From the NCBI GenBank assembly GCA_963701675.1, contig OY969623.1, forward strand, positions 8,370,001-8,434,000: a stretch of 64,000 nucleotides of DNA. Reading direction: 5' to 3'. The position numbers and the translations under genes are program-made. Shown piece after piece: positions 9,325-17,297 of this stretch. Source of the stretch: G963701675 sp963701675. GTDB taxonomy: Bacteria > Planctomycetota > Planctomycetia > Gemmatales > Gemmataceae. The notes beneath the pieces were generated by a model, which made no database searches, was not told the origin of the DNA, and saw only the letters and a program-made list of their open reading frames with translations. How positions within the stretch are numbered: position 1 is the first letter of the stretch; the number at the start of each line of letters is the position of its first letter.

Positions 9325-10341
9325 ATGACGAAACGACGCGCATTCACCCTCATCGAGCTTTTGGTGGTGATCGCCATCATCGGCGTGCTGATCTCCTTGT
9401 TGCTCCCGGCGGTGCAAAAAGTCCGGGCGGCGGCACTTCGCATCAAATGCGCCAACAACATGAAACAACTCGGAATCGCCCTCAGCCACTATCACGACGT
9501 TGAAAAGGCGTTCCCACCCGGAATGGAAGAGAAAAAGGGCATCCAGTACCCGGGTGTTGCCGCCGAGTTATACCGGTGGTCGATGCAGTCGCGGTTGTTG
9601 CCCTACATCGAACAACAGAATCTGAGCAAAATCATCGACCTCGGCAATCCGCTCTTCATCGACTACCAGTACACTGTCGCGCCGCAAAATGTTCATGGCG
9701 TGTCGCAGTCCATTAGCGTCTTTCTCTGCCCAGCCGATTGGGCGTTGCCTTTCGTTCCCATCGATCCAAACCAAACCGATCCCAAGTTTGGCCCGTGCAA
9801 CTATATGGCGAGCATCGGCAGCGGCGCCAAGGGCGGCGCGCGTATTAACGCAGACGGCGTTTGTTACGCCTCATCTCGTGTGCGCATTGCCGAGATTACG
9901 GACGGGACAAGCAACACGGCAATCATGTCAGAAAGCGTGCTGGGTTCGGGAGGAGCGCCGCTTCTAAACAACGCGCCGGGGCCGAGCCAAATTCCTCTCG
10001 TCTACGCCTGGATCGGGTCGAGCATGCCGCTGACCACGAACATGTGTGAACAGGCCAAAGTGTGGAACACCAACGGCAACAGCAAATGGGCGGACAGCGA
10101 GGTCTACTGCACGCTTTACGATCATTTCTATCCACCGAACGCAGCGACATGGGATTGCGTCACGGCCGACTACTTTACGTTGGCCGGATTCAGCTGGCGC
10201 ACGGCCCGCAGCAAACATCCCGGCGGTGTGAACCTGCTTTTGTGCGACGGGTCGGTGCGTTTTGTCGCCAATAGTGTGAATCTCAAGACATGGACCGCAC
10301 TAGGCTCGCGCAACGGCGGTGAGACCTTCGGCGACTTCTAG
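9325..10341 (+). CDS. DUF1559 prepilin-like protein
   Basis: 338 residues beginning with a type IV prepilin N-terminus: RRAFTLIELLVVIAIIGVL, with the conserved F-T-L-I-E around the methylation site and a hydrophobic helix, so it should be processed by a prepilin peptidase and inserted in the membrane. The DUF1559 body follows, with ISEITDGTSNT-like (here IAEITDGTSNTAIMSE) and the C-terminal signature HPGGVNLLLCDGSVRFV. Such proteins occur in many copies in planctomycetes; their exact role (pseudopilus, surface protein) is not established. GGGAG lies eight bases before the ATG. Confidence 0.92.
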   Translation: MTKRRAFTLIELLVVIAIIGVLISLLLPAVQKVRAAALRIKCANNMKQLGIALSHYHDVEKAFPPGMEEKKGIQYPGVAAELYRWSMQSRLLPYIEQQNLSKIIDLGNPLFIDYQYTVAPQNVHGVSQSISVFLCPADWALPFVPIDPNQTDPKFGPCNYMASIGSGAKGGARINADGVCYASSRVRIAEITDGTSNTAIMSESVLGSGGAPLLNNAPGPSQIPLVYAWIGSSMPLTTNMCEQAKVWNTNGNSKWADSEVYCTLYDHFYPPNAATWDCVTADYFTLAGFSWRTARSKHPGGVNLLLCDGSVRFVANSVNLKTWTALGSRNGGETFGDF

Positions 10342-10351
10342 TAGTCCCGCC

Positions 10352-10377
10352 AAGCCCACGGATTGCCTTCCGTGGGC
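10352..10377. repeat. Second copy of GCCCACGG palindromic repeat
   Basis: GCCCACGG (10354-10361) and CCGTGGGC (10370-10377) form an 8-bp stem. The first 17 bases equal the palindrome at 1685, then two bases differ (loop side), so the two are related copies. Here it follows the stop codon of the DUF1559 gene by about 10 bp and may act as its terminator. The next ~195 bp up to 10572 show no gene. Confidence 0.6.
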
Positions 10378-10572
10378 GTGGCAAGGGTACTTCCCAGCAA
10401 CCAGGAGAGAAGCCGCGGGTCGTGCGCGGCCATGGGCACATCCATTGGCAGCGATCGTCCGCGGCTTGGCAACCTGCGTCCCTCTTGGCGTGTAGTTGAA
10501 ATGAGATGTTTCGCGGCCCGGCGACGGACCGTTGGAACCGTCACCGCTCCGGGCCGGGAAACTTCAAAACCG

Positions 10573-10959
10573 TTACTTGTCGGCCTTCTTTCGACCCATC
10601 GGATTTACGATCACTTCGGTTACTTTGCCGTTCGAGTGCATCACGGCGATTCGCACGCCGTCTTTCAGTTCTTTCAGTCCTTCCTTTCCGGACATTTCTT
10701 TCTTGTCGTCGGCGCTGTTTCCGAAGACGATAAATCGGGTCGCATCGGAAACTCGAAACTCCTCATCCGTTCCCTCGGAATCTTTCTTCGATTTGGTGGC
10801 GACCGTGAGCGTGCCGGCCGCGGCATCGAACTTCTTCACGGTTCCGACAATTCGCATTCCCTTGCCCTTGCCTTTGTCCTTGCCCTTCTCGTCCTGGGCC
10901 AGTGCGAACCCGGTCAGCAACAACAATGCGACGCCTGAAGCCATGAACTTGCGGATCAT
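10573..10959 (-). CDS. Small secreted protein with KGK-rich N-terminus (possible OB/beta fold)
   Basis: 128 residues with a signal peptide (MIRKFMASGVALLLL... ending near ALAQ), a short KDKGKGKG low-complexity stretch and a compact beta-type body with GTVKKFDAAAGTLTV, a pattern seen in DUF5666-like small secreted proteins. GGAG lies nine bases before the ATG at 10959. Longer in-frame starts run into the palindromic repeat upstream and are unlikely. Function unknown. Confidence 0.6.
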   Translation of the reverse strand: MIRKFMASGVALLLLTGFALAQDEKGKDKGKGKGMRIVGTVKKFDAAAGTLTVATKSKKDSEGTDEEFRVSDATRFIVFGNSADDKKEMSGKEGLKELKDGVRIAVMHSNGKVTEVIVNPMGRKKADK

Positions 10960-11086
10960 TGTCGAATTCTCCGTGGGGAACTTTGAAATCCGAATGGTTG
11001 TCGAACAGAAATCTAACCGCAGTGATGGCCAAAGGTTTCGGCCGGTAACTGAGTTTTTGGAGCGGCCAAAGAATGGGCGCGCGATA

Positions 11087-11117
11087 AACCCCTGACGACC
11101 GGAAGTCGCCAGGGGTT
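11087..11117 (-). terminator. Terminator-like hairpin after the BNR-repeat gene
   Basis: Arms of 13 bp (AACCCCTGACGAC and its near-complement at 11105-11117, one mismatch) with a 5-nt loop. It lies ~80 bp downstream of the stop of the minus-strand gene that ends at 11199. No T-run follows, so its action is uncertain. Confidence 0.45.
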
Positions 11118-11141
11118 GGTTGGATCGTTGTTGGACTGTAG

Positions 11142-11174
11142 AGAAACCCGGTTTCTTCAAGAAACCGGGTTTCT
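11142..11174. repeat. Perfect 16-bp inverted repeat, 1-nt loop
   Basis: AGAAACCCGGTTTCTT (11142-11157) and its exact complement (11159-11174) separated by a single C. Nearly identical GAAACCCGGTTTC elements occur as dispersed palindromes in several bacterial phyla, so this is probably a mobile or nuisance repeat between genes. Confidence 0.7.
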
Positions 11175-11198
11175 GCGAATCCGTCATTAGGCTGTTGC

Positions 11199-12764
11199 CT
11201 AGAAAGTCAAACTTAGTGCTTCGGCGAGCACATCGGCCGCAACTGGTTGGGTTTCCGGCGGAGTCCCGCGAGTCTTCAGCGCCGGCGTATCGAGCCGTGC
11301 CGGCGATGCTTCGTTCACAGCGAACGAATTGCGGTCCACCGAATTCACCGTGGTCCGGAACGGCACATGGGTCGTGCTGGCCGGCTTGTTACCAAGTGGC
11401 GCGCCGGGCCGCTCGCCACTCGGGTTCGGGATGGGATCCGGCGAATCAGTGACGGTCACCGCTGCCGTCGCCATATCCTGGTCGCCAGGGGCATCGGTAT
11501 TAGATGGAGTGAGCGTCGAGGGTGACGCATTGTCGGCCCATGTACGGTAAAAGACGCCGTTGTAGAAGTCCATCGTGTCGTAATCGCCAAATTCGAAGCT
11601 GCTCGCCGTATTGGCGTTCGAGAGCCCCGTGGCGATTTGTACGTTCGCTACCCAGCCGCCGCGGCGAAATTCCGTCGCCGTACCGTAGATCTGTGCGGAG
11701 TTGTTCGCCGCGCTGTTGCGGGCGTCATACCAGGTGGCCGCAAGGTTTCCGGTTACCTCGTCCCAGTCAATATCGGAGTAGAACTGGCTCTTGCCGGTGG
11801 CGCCGTCATCGTTGAGCTTGATGCGCGGATTCCACGTTAAACCGCCGTCCGCGGAAGACTGGACGTAAATGTCGGTGTCGTCCTGGGTGGCCCCCGTCGT
11901 CGAAGGTCGATCCGTGTAGGTAATGTAGAGCCGACCACTCATTTGATTGTAGGCGAGATTCGGATGCGCATGAATGGTGCGGTTATCCATGCACGGAATC
12001 GCTGTGAATGTGCCGACATTCGAACTGAGAACCGTAACCGCTGCCGAAAAACCACCCGCGGCGGTTCCGTTGAAGTCCGTGGCCACCTTGATTGGGCATG
12101 GACCATCGGCGCTGCCCGTACAGTGCGTTCCCGTCACGGTCACGCGGCCGTCTTTGCCGATCGCGATATCGCCGAACTGCCCAACGGTTACGCTTTGCGA
12201 CGCTGTAAATGCACCGAAAGCGCCTAATCCAGTGACTTTGGCGCCGCGTGCGGCGATCGTGGCGCCGTTGTCGCCGTATGCCCACACCTGCCAACCGCCG
12301 GCGCCGTCCGGACCCACCGCGACGCCTGGATAGTCGCCGCCAATACCGCTGGTCAAAACATCGACAAAGCTAACGCCGCCGTTCGTGCTCAGAGCGAGTT
12401 CATCGGTCCCGCCGATGTATGAAACCCACAAGTTGCCAAAAACGTCGAATTTGGCCATCTTGTCGCAGCAGGCGCCGCCGGGAAGCGCACCGGCAGCAGC
12501 CCAGGTGGCGCCGCCATCGAAGCTAACGCGCTGGTTGGGATTGGACGCGGCATAAAGGTTGAGCGGATTCGTCGGATTGATGGCGATGGTTGTTTCCGAT
12601 TGGTCGCCAGTGACATTGTTTGTGTTGATGTTCGTGCCGACGCTCAACGTCAGCGTCAACATCTGGCGACTTTCCAACACCTCCACTTGAGGCCGGGCGC
12701 GGTCCTTGTGCCATGGGCGCGGATTTCGGGCGGTGCGAGTTCTACTGCGGCTGAACAAATTCAC
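11199..12764 (-). CDS. Secreted BNR/sialidase-like repeat protein with planctomycete N-terminal motif
   Basis: 521 residues. After a basic N-terminus comes RPQVEVLESRQMLTLTLS, the LExR-type segment that opens many planctomycete surface proteins. The body has repeated Asp-box-like motifs (S-x-D-G-G-x-T-W: SFDGGATWAAAG, SADGGLTWNPRI, STNGGVSFVDV) typical of six-bladed BNR propellers. No sialidase arginine triad is certain, so enzymatic activity is not claimed. The GTG at 12764 follows GAGAGGGG and is preferred over the longer frame to 12812. The ~80 C-terminal residues are low complexity, perhaps a surface anchor. Confidence 0.75.
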   Translation of the reverse strand: MNLFSRSRTRTARNPRPWHKDRARPQVEVLESRQMLTLTLSVGTNINTNNVTGDQSETTIAINPTNPLNLYAASNPNQRVSFDGGATWAAAGALPGGACCDKMAKFDVFGNLWVSYIGGTDELALSTNGGVSFVDVLTSGIGGDYPGVAVGPDGAGGWQVWAYGDNGATIAARGAKVTGLGAFGAFTASQSVTVGQFGDIAIGKDGRVTVTGTHCTGSADGPCPIKVATDFNGTAAGGFSAAVTVLSSNVGTFTAIPCMDNRTIHAHPNLAYNQMSGRLYITYTDRPSTTGATQDDTDIYVQSSADGGLTWNPRIKLNDDGATGKSQFYSDIDWDEVTGNLAATWYDARNSAANNSAQIYGTATEFRRGGWVANVQIATGLSNANTASSFEFGDYDTMDFYNGVFYRTWADNASPSTLTPSNTDAPGDQDMATAAVTVTDSPDPIPNPSGERPGAPLGNKPASTTHVPFRTTVNSVDRNSFAVNEASPARLDTPALKTRGTPPETQPVAADVLAEALSLTF

Positions 12765-12989
12765 GACATTTCCCCTCTCAAGGTAAGCCTGTGACTGTAA
12801 AGGGAGCAACACACTCCCCCACCGAAAAGCGCACTCAACGGGACACCCTCATGACCCAGCGAGTGGTGGGCGGCATCAAAAGAGTTTCGCCGAAATCAGT
12901 TCGGTCTGCAACAGAAAAAAATGAGAAATCGAAAACCGGCGGGGTGCAGTCGCGAATTTTGGCACATGCTTCGTCAGCTAGACCCTTGA

Positions 12990-13055
12990 TTCTCGGCGTG
13001 CTCTGCGGACTCTGCGGTAAGACGAAACCGCGGAGATCGCAGAGAACGCCGAGAA
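12990..13055. repeat. Long imperfect inverted repeat (29-bp arms)
   Basis: The arms 12990-13018 and 13027-13055 pair at 25 of 29 positions around an 8-nt loop. It lies 19 bp downstream of the stop of the minus-strand DUF1559 gene, and may serve as its terminator; the sequence CTCTGCG/CGCAGAG recurs within each arm. The remaining gap to 12764 shows no gene. Confidence 0.6.
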
Positions 13056-13073
13056 CCACAGGCGCTGTGCAGG

Positions 13074-14006
13074 CTAATACGACGTGTCGTTAATCGGCTC
13101 CTGGCCGTATCGGGACGCCAGGGCCATGAGTATAAGCGAGTCAACGCTGGCGCCGACGGGGCGGACGGAACCGTCGGCATACAGGAAATTGACCGATTGC
13201 GGGTGCGGTGAGAAGAAATTGTAGAGCGTGGTGATATCACTGTTGAGCGATACATACCCGGTAACCCCCGCCATGACTTGCACCGGCGACTCTTCCACCT
13301 GCACATACTTGGTCGGAGCGCCCGGAGTGGTGGAAACGGCGCCATGGTGAATCGCGCCAACCCATGGAGTGCGGGCGAAAAGCGAGCACCTTTCGCCGAT
13401 TGCCCAGGTGTTGCTCGACCCGTCTCGAATGTCCGACACGCGGATCTTACTGTTCCGGAAAAACACCCCGTTTCCAATGTCCGGTTGCTCGCCGATTTCG
13501 AGCTTTCCGGAGCCATAGTTCGCGGCATAACTGTTGGTGGAGGCGTCGCACACGTATTTGCCCGAAATGAAGCTGGTAACCTTATACACCCCCGTTTCTC
13601 GGTCGGATGGGCATGTGTAGATGCGTAGCGGCGTGGTTCGAAGGATGTCGTATTTCGCATCACCGATCGGAACCTGAAAATCAATTTGTTGATACAGGGG
13701 ACCGTGCTCTAGGTACGGCAATAGAAAAGCGCCCCAGCCCCAGCCGGGTTCCGTGAACCAAGGCAAATTGATGGGAGGCTCTTTCCAGAAATAAGCTGGC
13801 GGAAAGGAGCCGTGGGTTTGATGGTAGTTTTGCAGCGCCAAGCCGATCTGCTTGAGGTTGTTTTGACAGCTGTTTCGATTCGCGGTTTCGCGGACTTTTT
13901 GCACCGCCGGAAGCGTCAGGCTTACCAGCACGCCGATGATGGCTATCACCACCAGCAGCTCAATCAGCGTGAAACCCCGGCGGTCGTATTCAGCTCGACA
14001 TGACAT
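13074..14006 (-). CDS. DUF1559 prepilin-like protein
   Basis: 310 residues with the prepilin N-terminus DRRGFTLIELLVVIAIIGV and a membrane helix, followed by the DUF1559 body: NLKQIGLALQNYHQTHGSFPP, ISDI-like VSDIRDGSSNTWAIGE and the C-terminal NFLYADGSVRPV. GAGGTGAGG lies just before the ATG. A paralogue is at 9325 on the other strand; together they frame the BNR protein. Predicted inner-membrane or pseudopilus protein, exact role unknown. Confidence 0.92.
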   Translation of the reverse strand: MSCRAEYDRRGFTLIELLVVIAIIGVLVSLTLPAVQKVRETANRNSCQNNLKQIGLALQNYHQTHGSFPPAYFWKEPPINLPWFTEPGWGWGAFLLPYLEHGPLYQQIDFQVPIGDAKYDILRTTPLRIYTCPSDRETGVYKVTSFISGKYVCDASTNSYAANYGSGKLEIGEQPDIGNGVFFRNSKIRVSDIRDGSSNTWAIGERCSLFARTPWVGAIHHGAVSTTPGAPTKYVQVEESPVQVMAGVTGYVSLNSDITTLYNFFSPHPQSVNFLYADGSVRPVGASVDSLILMALASRYGQEPINDTSY

Positions 14007-14088
14007 GCCTCACCTCGTTCGATTGAATGCTGACATTTCCTGAACGCGGTCGGCGAAAGTTCAGATACCGGAAGTATACCAAACGAAA

Positions 14089-14146
14089 GGATGAACGAGG
14101 AACGATGAACGAGGAAAATGGTATTCATCGTTCATCGTTCATCGTT
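14089..14146. repeat. Tandem 7-mer and inverted repeat
   Basis: TTCATCG is repeated three times in tandem (14124-14144). Facing it upstream are two copies of GATGAACGAGG (14090-14100 and 14104-14114), whose GATGAACGA cores are complementary to the tandem, so the whole can fold into a long stem. It lies between the stop of the minus-strand beta-helix gene and the DUF1559 gene and may terminate the former. Confidence 0.55.
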
Positions 14147-14152
14147 TCTACT

Positions 14153-15654
14153 CTACTTCATTATTTCGTCGTCATCGAGTGCAGTCGCCAAAACGGCCGC
14201 GTCGAGAGTTCCTGGTGGAACGCTCGGAGCCCCGGTGGCCTGCACCTCGAACGCGCCGATGTCGATCGTGCCGTTGACAACTCGGACAAAACCGATGCCG
14301 CGCTGGTCGAATTCGGGCGCGTCGGTGTTATCGCCGGCGTTGATGGCGGGGCTGCCGGGCAGCAGTTCCATGGTAAACGTTGGCCCGCCGTTGTCCGAAA
14401 GAGTGCCGAGCAGCGGAGCGACGTCGAGGATGTCGGACAGCACGTAGCCACTGCTGGCACTGGCGTTCGAAATAAGATTATGGCCCAAGCTGTTAACTAC
14501 GCCGTGAAGGTCCGGGCCAAACTTGGTCCTGTCCCTGTTAAGAGATTCTTGCTAAACACGGTGTTTCGCATCTGGAAGGAACCGCCCAATAGTTCGATTC
14601 CGCCGCCTTGTAGAATCGCGGCACCCGATGGATCGGTCGCTATGTTGGAGGCAATCGTCGAGAATTCGACGCTTAGCGTGCCGGCCTGAAGGTGAATGCC
14701 GCCGCCACGAGAAATCGAGTCGATACCTGAGCTGGCGGCGATGTTGTTGGCGATGGTGCTGTTGATGATCACCATACTTAAGCCACTGTGAAAGATCCCG
14801 CCGCCCCAGCCGTGGGCGCCGAGGCTTTGAACCGATGCCAGGTTGCCCGAGATCGTGCTGTTCGTGATCGTGGCGATAAAGGCATTGAAGATGCCGCCGC
14901 CTTGGGCCGTGTCGTTGGTGTTAGTCAGCTCCGGCGATTGTGCCTTGTTATCGGACACCGTGCTGAGATCGACCGTCAGGGTAGCGTTCTCCGAATTGAA
15001 AATGCCTCCGCCCGCCACCTGGTTGAAACAATCCGAGCCGGCACAGGTGCGATCAGCCGTATTCTTGGTGATTACGCTCTCGGTGATCGACAAGGCAGCG
15101 CCATTCTCGTTGAAGATGCCACCACCGAACCCCAGGTTCGACCCGATGGCCGTGTTGTTCGAGACTGTGGAACCGAGTATGGTCAGATCGCCGGAGTTGT
15201 AAATGCCGCCACCCACCCCCGAGGTGCTATTGTTGTCGTCCACGACGGCGTTGATGAGTTCCAGAACACCCTGGTTCAGGATACCGCCACCGACATCGCC
15301 GTTGCCGCTGGCGATGGTGATCCCGTTCAGTTCGACCGTGGCGTCGGCAATGGTGAAGACGCGGAAATTCCCCGTGGTTTGGCCGCGGACCGTTACCTTG
15401 TCGGCGCCTGGACCGGCGATGATAAGGTCTTCGTCGATGTCAGGAAGAGCGCTGTTGAGCTGGATACTTCCTTGAGCGCTGAAAACGATGACGTCGGTTT
15501 CGGGCGTTTCGTTCGCCTTGGTAATGCAGTAGCGTAGATCGCCACGCGTACTCCGGCCGATGCCGATGTCACTCAGACGAGTGACAGTAAAGACCGACAG
15601 CAACGTACGGTCTTCGAGGCGTTCGAGGGATAAACGGCGCTGGGTGCGAGTCAT
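14153..15654 (-). pseudogene. Right-handed beta-helix surface protein, frameshifted
   Basis: The first 385 residues open with the LERLEDRTLLS motif of planctomycete surface proteins, then repeated turns of a parallel beta-helix (GGGIYNSGDLTILGSTVSNN, GGGIFNENGAALSITESV), as in polymorphic outer-membrane or choice-of-anchor Q proteins. The frame stops at 14497. The adjacent frame continues the protein without a gap: GPDLHGVVNSLGHNLISN ... GSPAINAGDN and GTIDIGAFE, the standard end of this family. A single-base indel at about 14500-14550 therefore splits one ~500-aa gene. Either decayed or an indel error in the source sequence. Confidence 0.75.
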
Positions 15655-15758
15655 GGTGTATCTCCTTGATGCGAGTCAAAAAATCAGGTTCCCATTATGG
15701 GCGCTTCCCAAGGCTCGGTGCAAACAAAATCACATTCGTTGAAAGATTGTTAACGCAG

Positions 15759-15775
15759 TGCCGAGTTGTTTGGGC
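15759..15775. repeat. Left target-site duplication of the IS
   Basis: TGCCGAGTTGTTTGGGC, identical to 17221-17237 and directly abutting the left terminal inverted repeat. Seventeen base pairs is long for an IS. Confidence 0.85.
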
Positions 15776-15857
15776 TGTCAAACCACAATAGAAATGTCCG
15801 GTCTTAGCAAAGTAGAAATGTCCTCTTGGGCAAGGAGGTACCAGGAGGACATTTCCG

Positions 15858-17192
15858 ATGGAGCGGAGTCCAGACCGGATCGAGATGAGTCAGCGGGAAC
15901 GGGATCGGTTGAAGATTATAGAGTCGGTTCGGCACGGGAAGCGGACGCAAGCCGAAGCGGCGCGACTGTTGCAACTGACGGTACGGCAAGTGCGTCGGAT
16001 TCAACGCCGCCTGGAGGTTGAGGGAGACGTCGGCGTGGTCCATCGGCTCCGCGGACGGCCGTCGAATCGGCGCTTGGCGGCGGATCTGCGTGAGACCGTG
16101 TTGGCCAAATATCGCCAGCATTTTGCGGACTTTGGGCCGACCTTGGCCAGCGAGAAATTGGCCGAGCTCGACCTGGGAGTGTCGCACGAGACGTTGCGGC
16201 GTTGGCTGCTGACGGAGGGGCTGTGGCAGCGACGGCGCCAACGCGACGTGCATCGACGGCGCCGACCGCGACGCTCGTGTTTCGGCGAGTTGGTGCAGAT
16301 GGACACGTCGCTGCACGACTGGCTCGAAGGACGCGGCGAGACGATGGTGCTGATGACCATGATCGACGACGCCACCAACCGGATCGACGCGGGTTTTTTT
16401 CCGGGCGAGACGGTGGAAAGCTACATGGATTTGACGGAACGGTGGCTGCGGCGGCATGGTCGGCCGCTGGCGTTGTACACCGATCGCGACAGTGTTTTCC
16501 AGTGGCAAAGTAAGGGCCGGGCGGTCGACGGCTTGACGCAATTTGGCCGAGCATTGAAGGAATTGGATGTGAGATTGATCTTGGCACATAGTCCTCAGGC
16601 CAAGGGTCGGGTGGAACGTTTTTTCGGCCTGGCCCAAGACCGGTGGGTGAAGGAGCTTCGGCTCTTAGGCGTGACGACACGGGCTCAGGCCAATGACGTG
16701 TTGCGACGGCAGTTGGTCCCCGAATACAACCGGCGGTTCACGGTCCGACCGGCGGAGAAGAGCAACGCACATCGACTGCTGGGCCTACGGAACGATTTGG
16801 CGGTGATTTTATGTCCCCAGCATCAGCGGACAGTGGCGAATGACTACACGGTGCGGTGGTCCAACCGGTTGTTTCAATTGGAGCCGCCGGCGTTGCCCGG
16901 CTTGCGTGGCGGACGGGTGCTTTTGGAAGAGCGTCGGGACGGAACGCTGCGGATCCGTTTTCGCCAACAGTATTTGAAGTGGCACGAAATCCAAGCACCA
17001 AGATCGCGTCGGGGCACCGCACCCACGATGGCTGCGAGCGGGGTGGGTGCCGGAACTCCAGTCGGGCTACGCCCTCCTTCCGTTCCGGCACCCACCCCGG
17101 TGTTGCGGAAACCATGCAAGCCGCCTCCGAATCATCCGTGGCGACGCTTTAAACTGAAGAATCCAAAAGCGGACATTTCTAATGTGCACTAA
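15858..17192 (+). CDS. Transposase, ISNCY/IS1202-like DDE type
   Basis: 444 residues: an N-terminal helix-turn-helix (TQAEAARLLQLTVRQVRRIQRR), a second HTH-like region (VSHETLRRWLLTEGLW), then an integrase core with candidate D in VQMDTSLHDWLEGRG, D in LYTDRDSVFQ and E in GRVERFFGLAQDR, which match the DDE spacing. The C-terminal DNA-contact part carries a palindromic stretch (see 17040-17098). An AGGAGG lies before the ATG and is part of one of the 9-mer repeats. The frame is intact, so the copy may be active. Confidence 0.9.
   Translation: MERSPDRIEMSQRERDRLKIIESVRHGKRTQAEAARLLQLTVRQVRRIQRRLEVEGDVGVVHRLRGRPSNRRLAADLRETVLAKYRQHFADFGPTLASEKLAELDLGVSHETLRRWLLTEGLWQRRRQRDVHRRRRPRRSCFGELVQMDTSLHDWLEGRGETMVLMTMIDDATNRIDAGFFPGETVESYMDLTERWLRRHGRPLALYTDRDSVFQWQSKGRAVDGLTQFGRALKELDVRLILAHSPQAKGRVERFFGLAQDRWVKELRLLGVTTRAQANDVLRRQLVPEYNRRFTVRPAEKSNAHRLLGLRNDLAVILCPQHQRTVANDYTVRWSNRLFQLEPPALPGLRGGRVLLEERRDGTLRIRFRQQYLKWHEIQAPRSRRGTAPTMAASGVGAGTPVGLRPPSVPAPTPVLRKPCKPPPNHPWRRFKLKNPKADISNVH
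17040..17098. repeat. 17-bp perfect inverted repeat inside the transposase gene
   Basis: GGGGTGGGTGCCGGAAC (17040-17056) and its exact complement (17082-17098) enclose a 25-nt loop. It lies in the last 50 codons, in frame, coding for a Pro/Gly/Val-rich stretch that looks unlike the rest of the protein (VGAGTPVGLRPPSVPAPTP). It looks like a palindromic repeat that has been inserted into the gene. Confidence 0.75.
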
Positions 17193-17220
17193 ACGCGGAC
17201 ATTTCTATTGTGCTGGGACA

Positions 17221-17237
17221 TGCCGAGTTGTTTGGGC
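17221..17237. repeat. Right target-site duplication of the IS
   Basis: Second copy of TGCCGAGTTGTTTGGGC, directly after the right terminal repeat; it defines the insertion point 60 bp upstream of the ald start. Confidence 0.85.
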
Positions 17238-17297
17238 TTGATTCACCCGCCCTCGCGACACAGAATGAAGCCAATTTAGCACTTACGGGGAACGATC

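Larger units (their letters stand above)
15776..17220 (+). mobile_element. Complete IS of the ISNCY/IS1202-like group, 1445 bp
   Basis: Bounded by terminal inverted repeats that match at 22 of 25 bases (15776-15800 and 17196-17220; both begin TGTC and share CACAATAGAAATGTCCG) and by a 17-bp direct repeat. The 9-mer GAAATGTCC recurs at 15791, 15815 and, inverted, at 15847, 17171 and 17197, likely transposase binding sites. One transposase gene fills the interior. The element sits between the beta-helix gene and ald, which diverge, so it may have displaced ald promoter sequence. Long target duplications are known for IS1202-related elements. Confidence 0.9.

Noticed and set aside
10363..10938. 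191-aa plus-strand frame over the small secreted protein gene
   Set aside because: The minus strand has a clean signal peptide and ribosome site; the plus frame is its shadow.
15916..16680. Long antisense frame (254 aa) opposite the transposase
   Set aside because: Complement of a coding GC-rich gene; no ribosome site, Arg/Pro/Ser-rich composition without motif.
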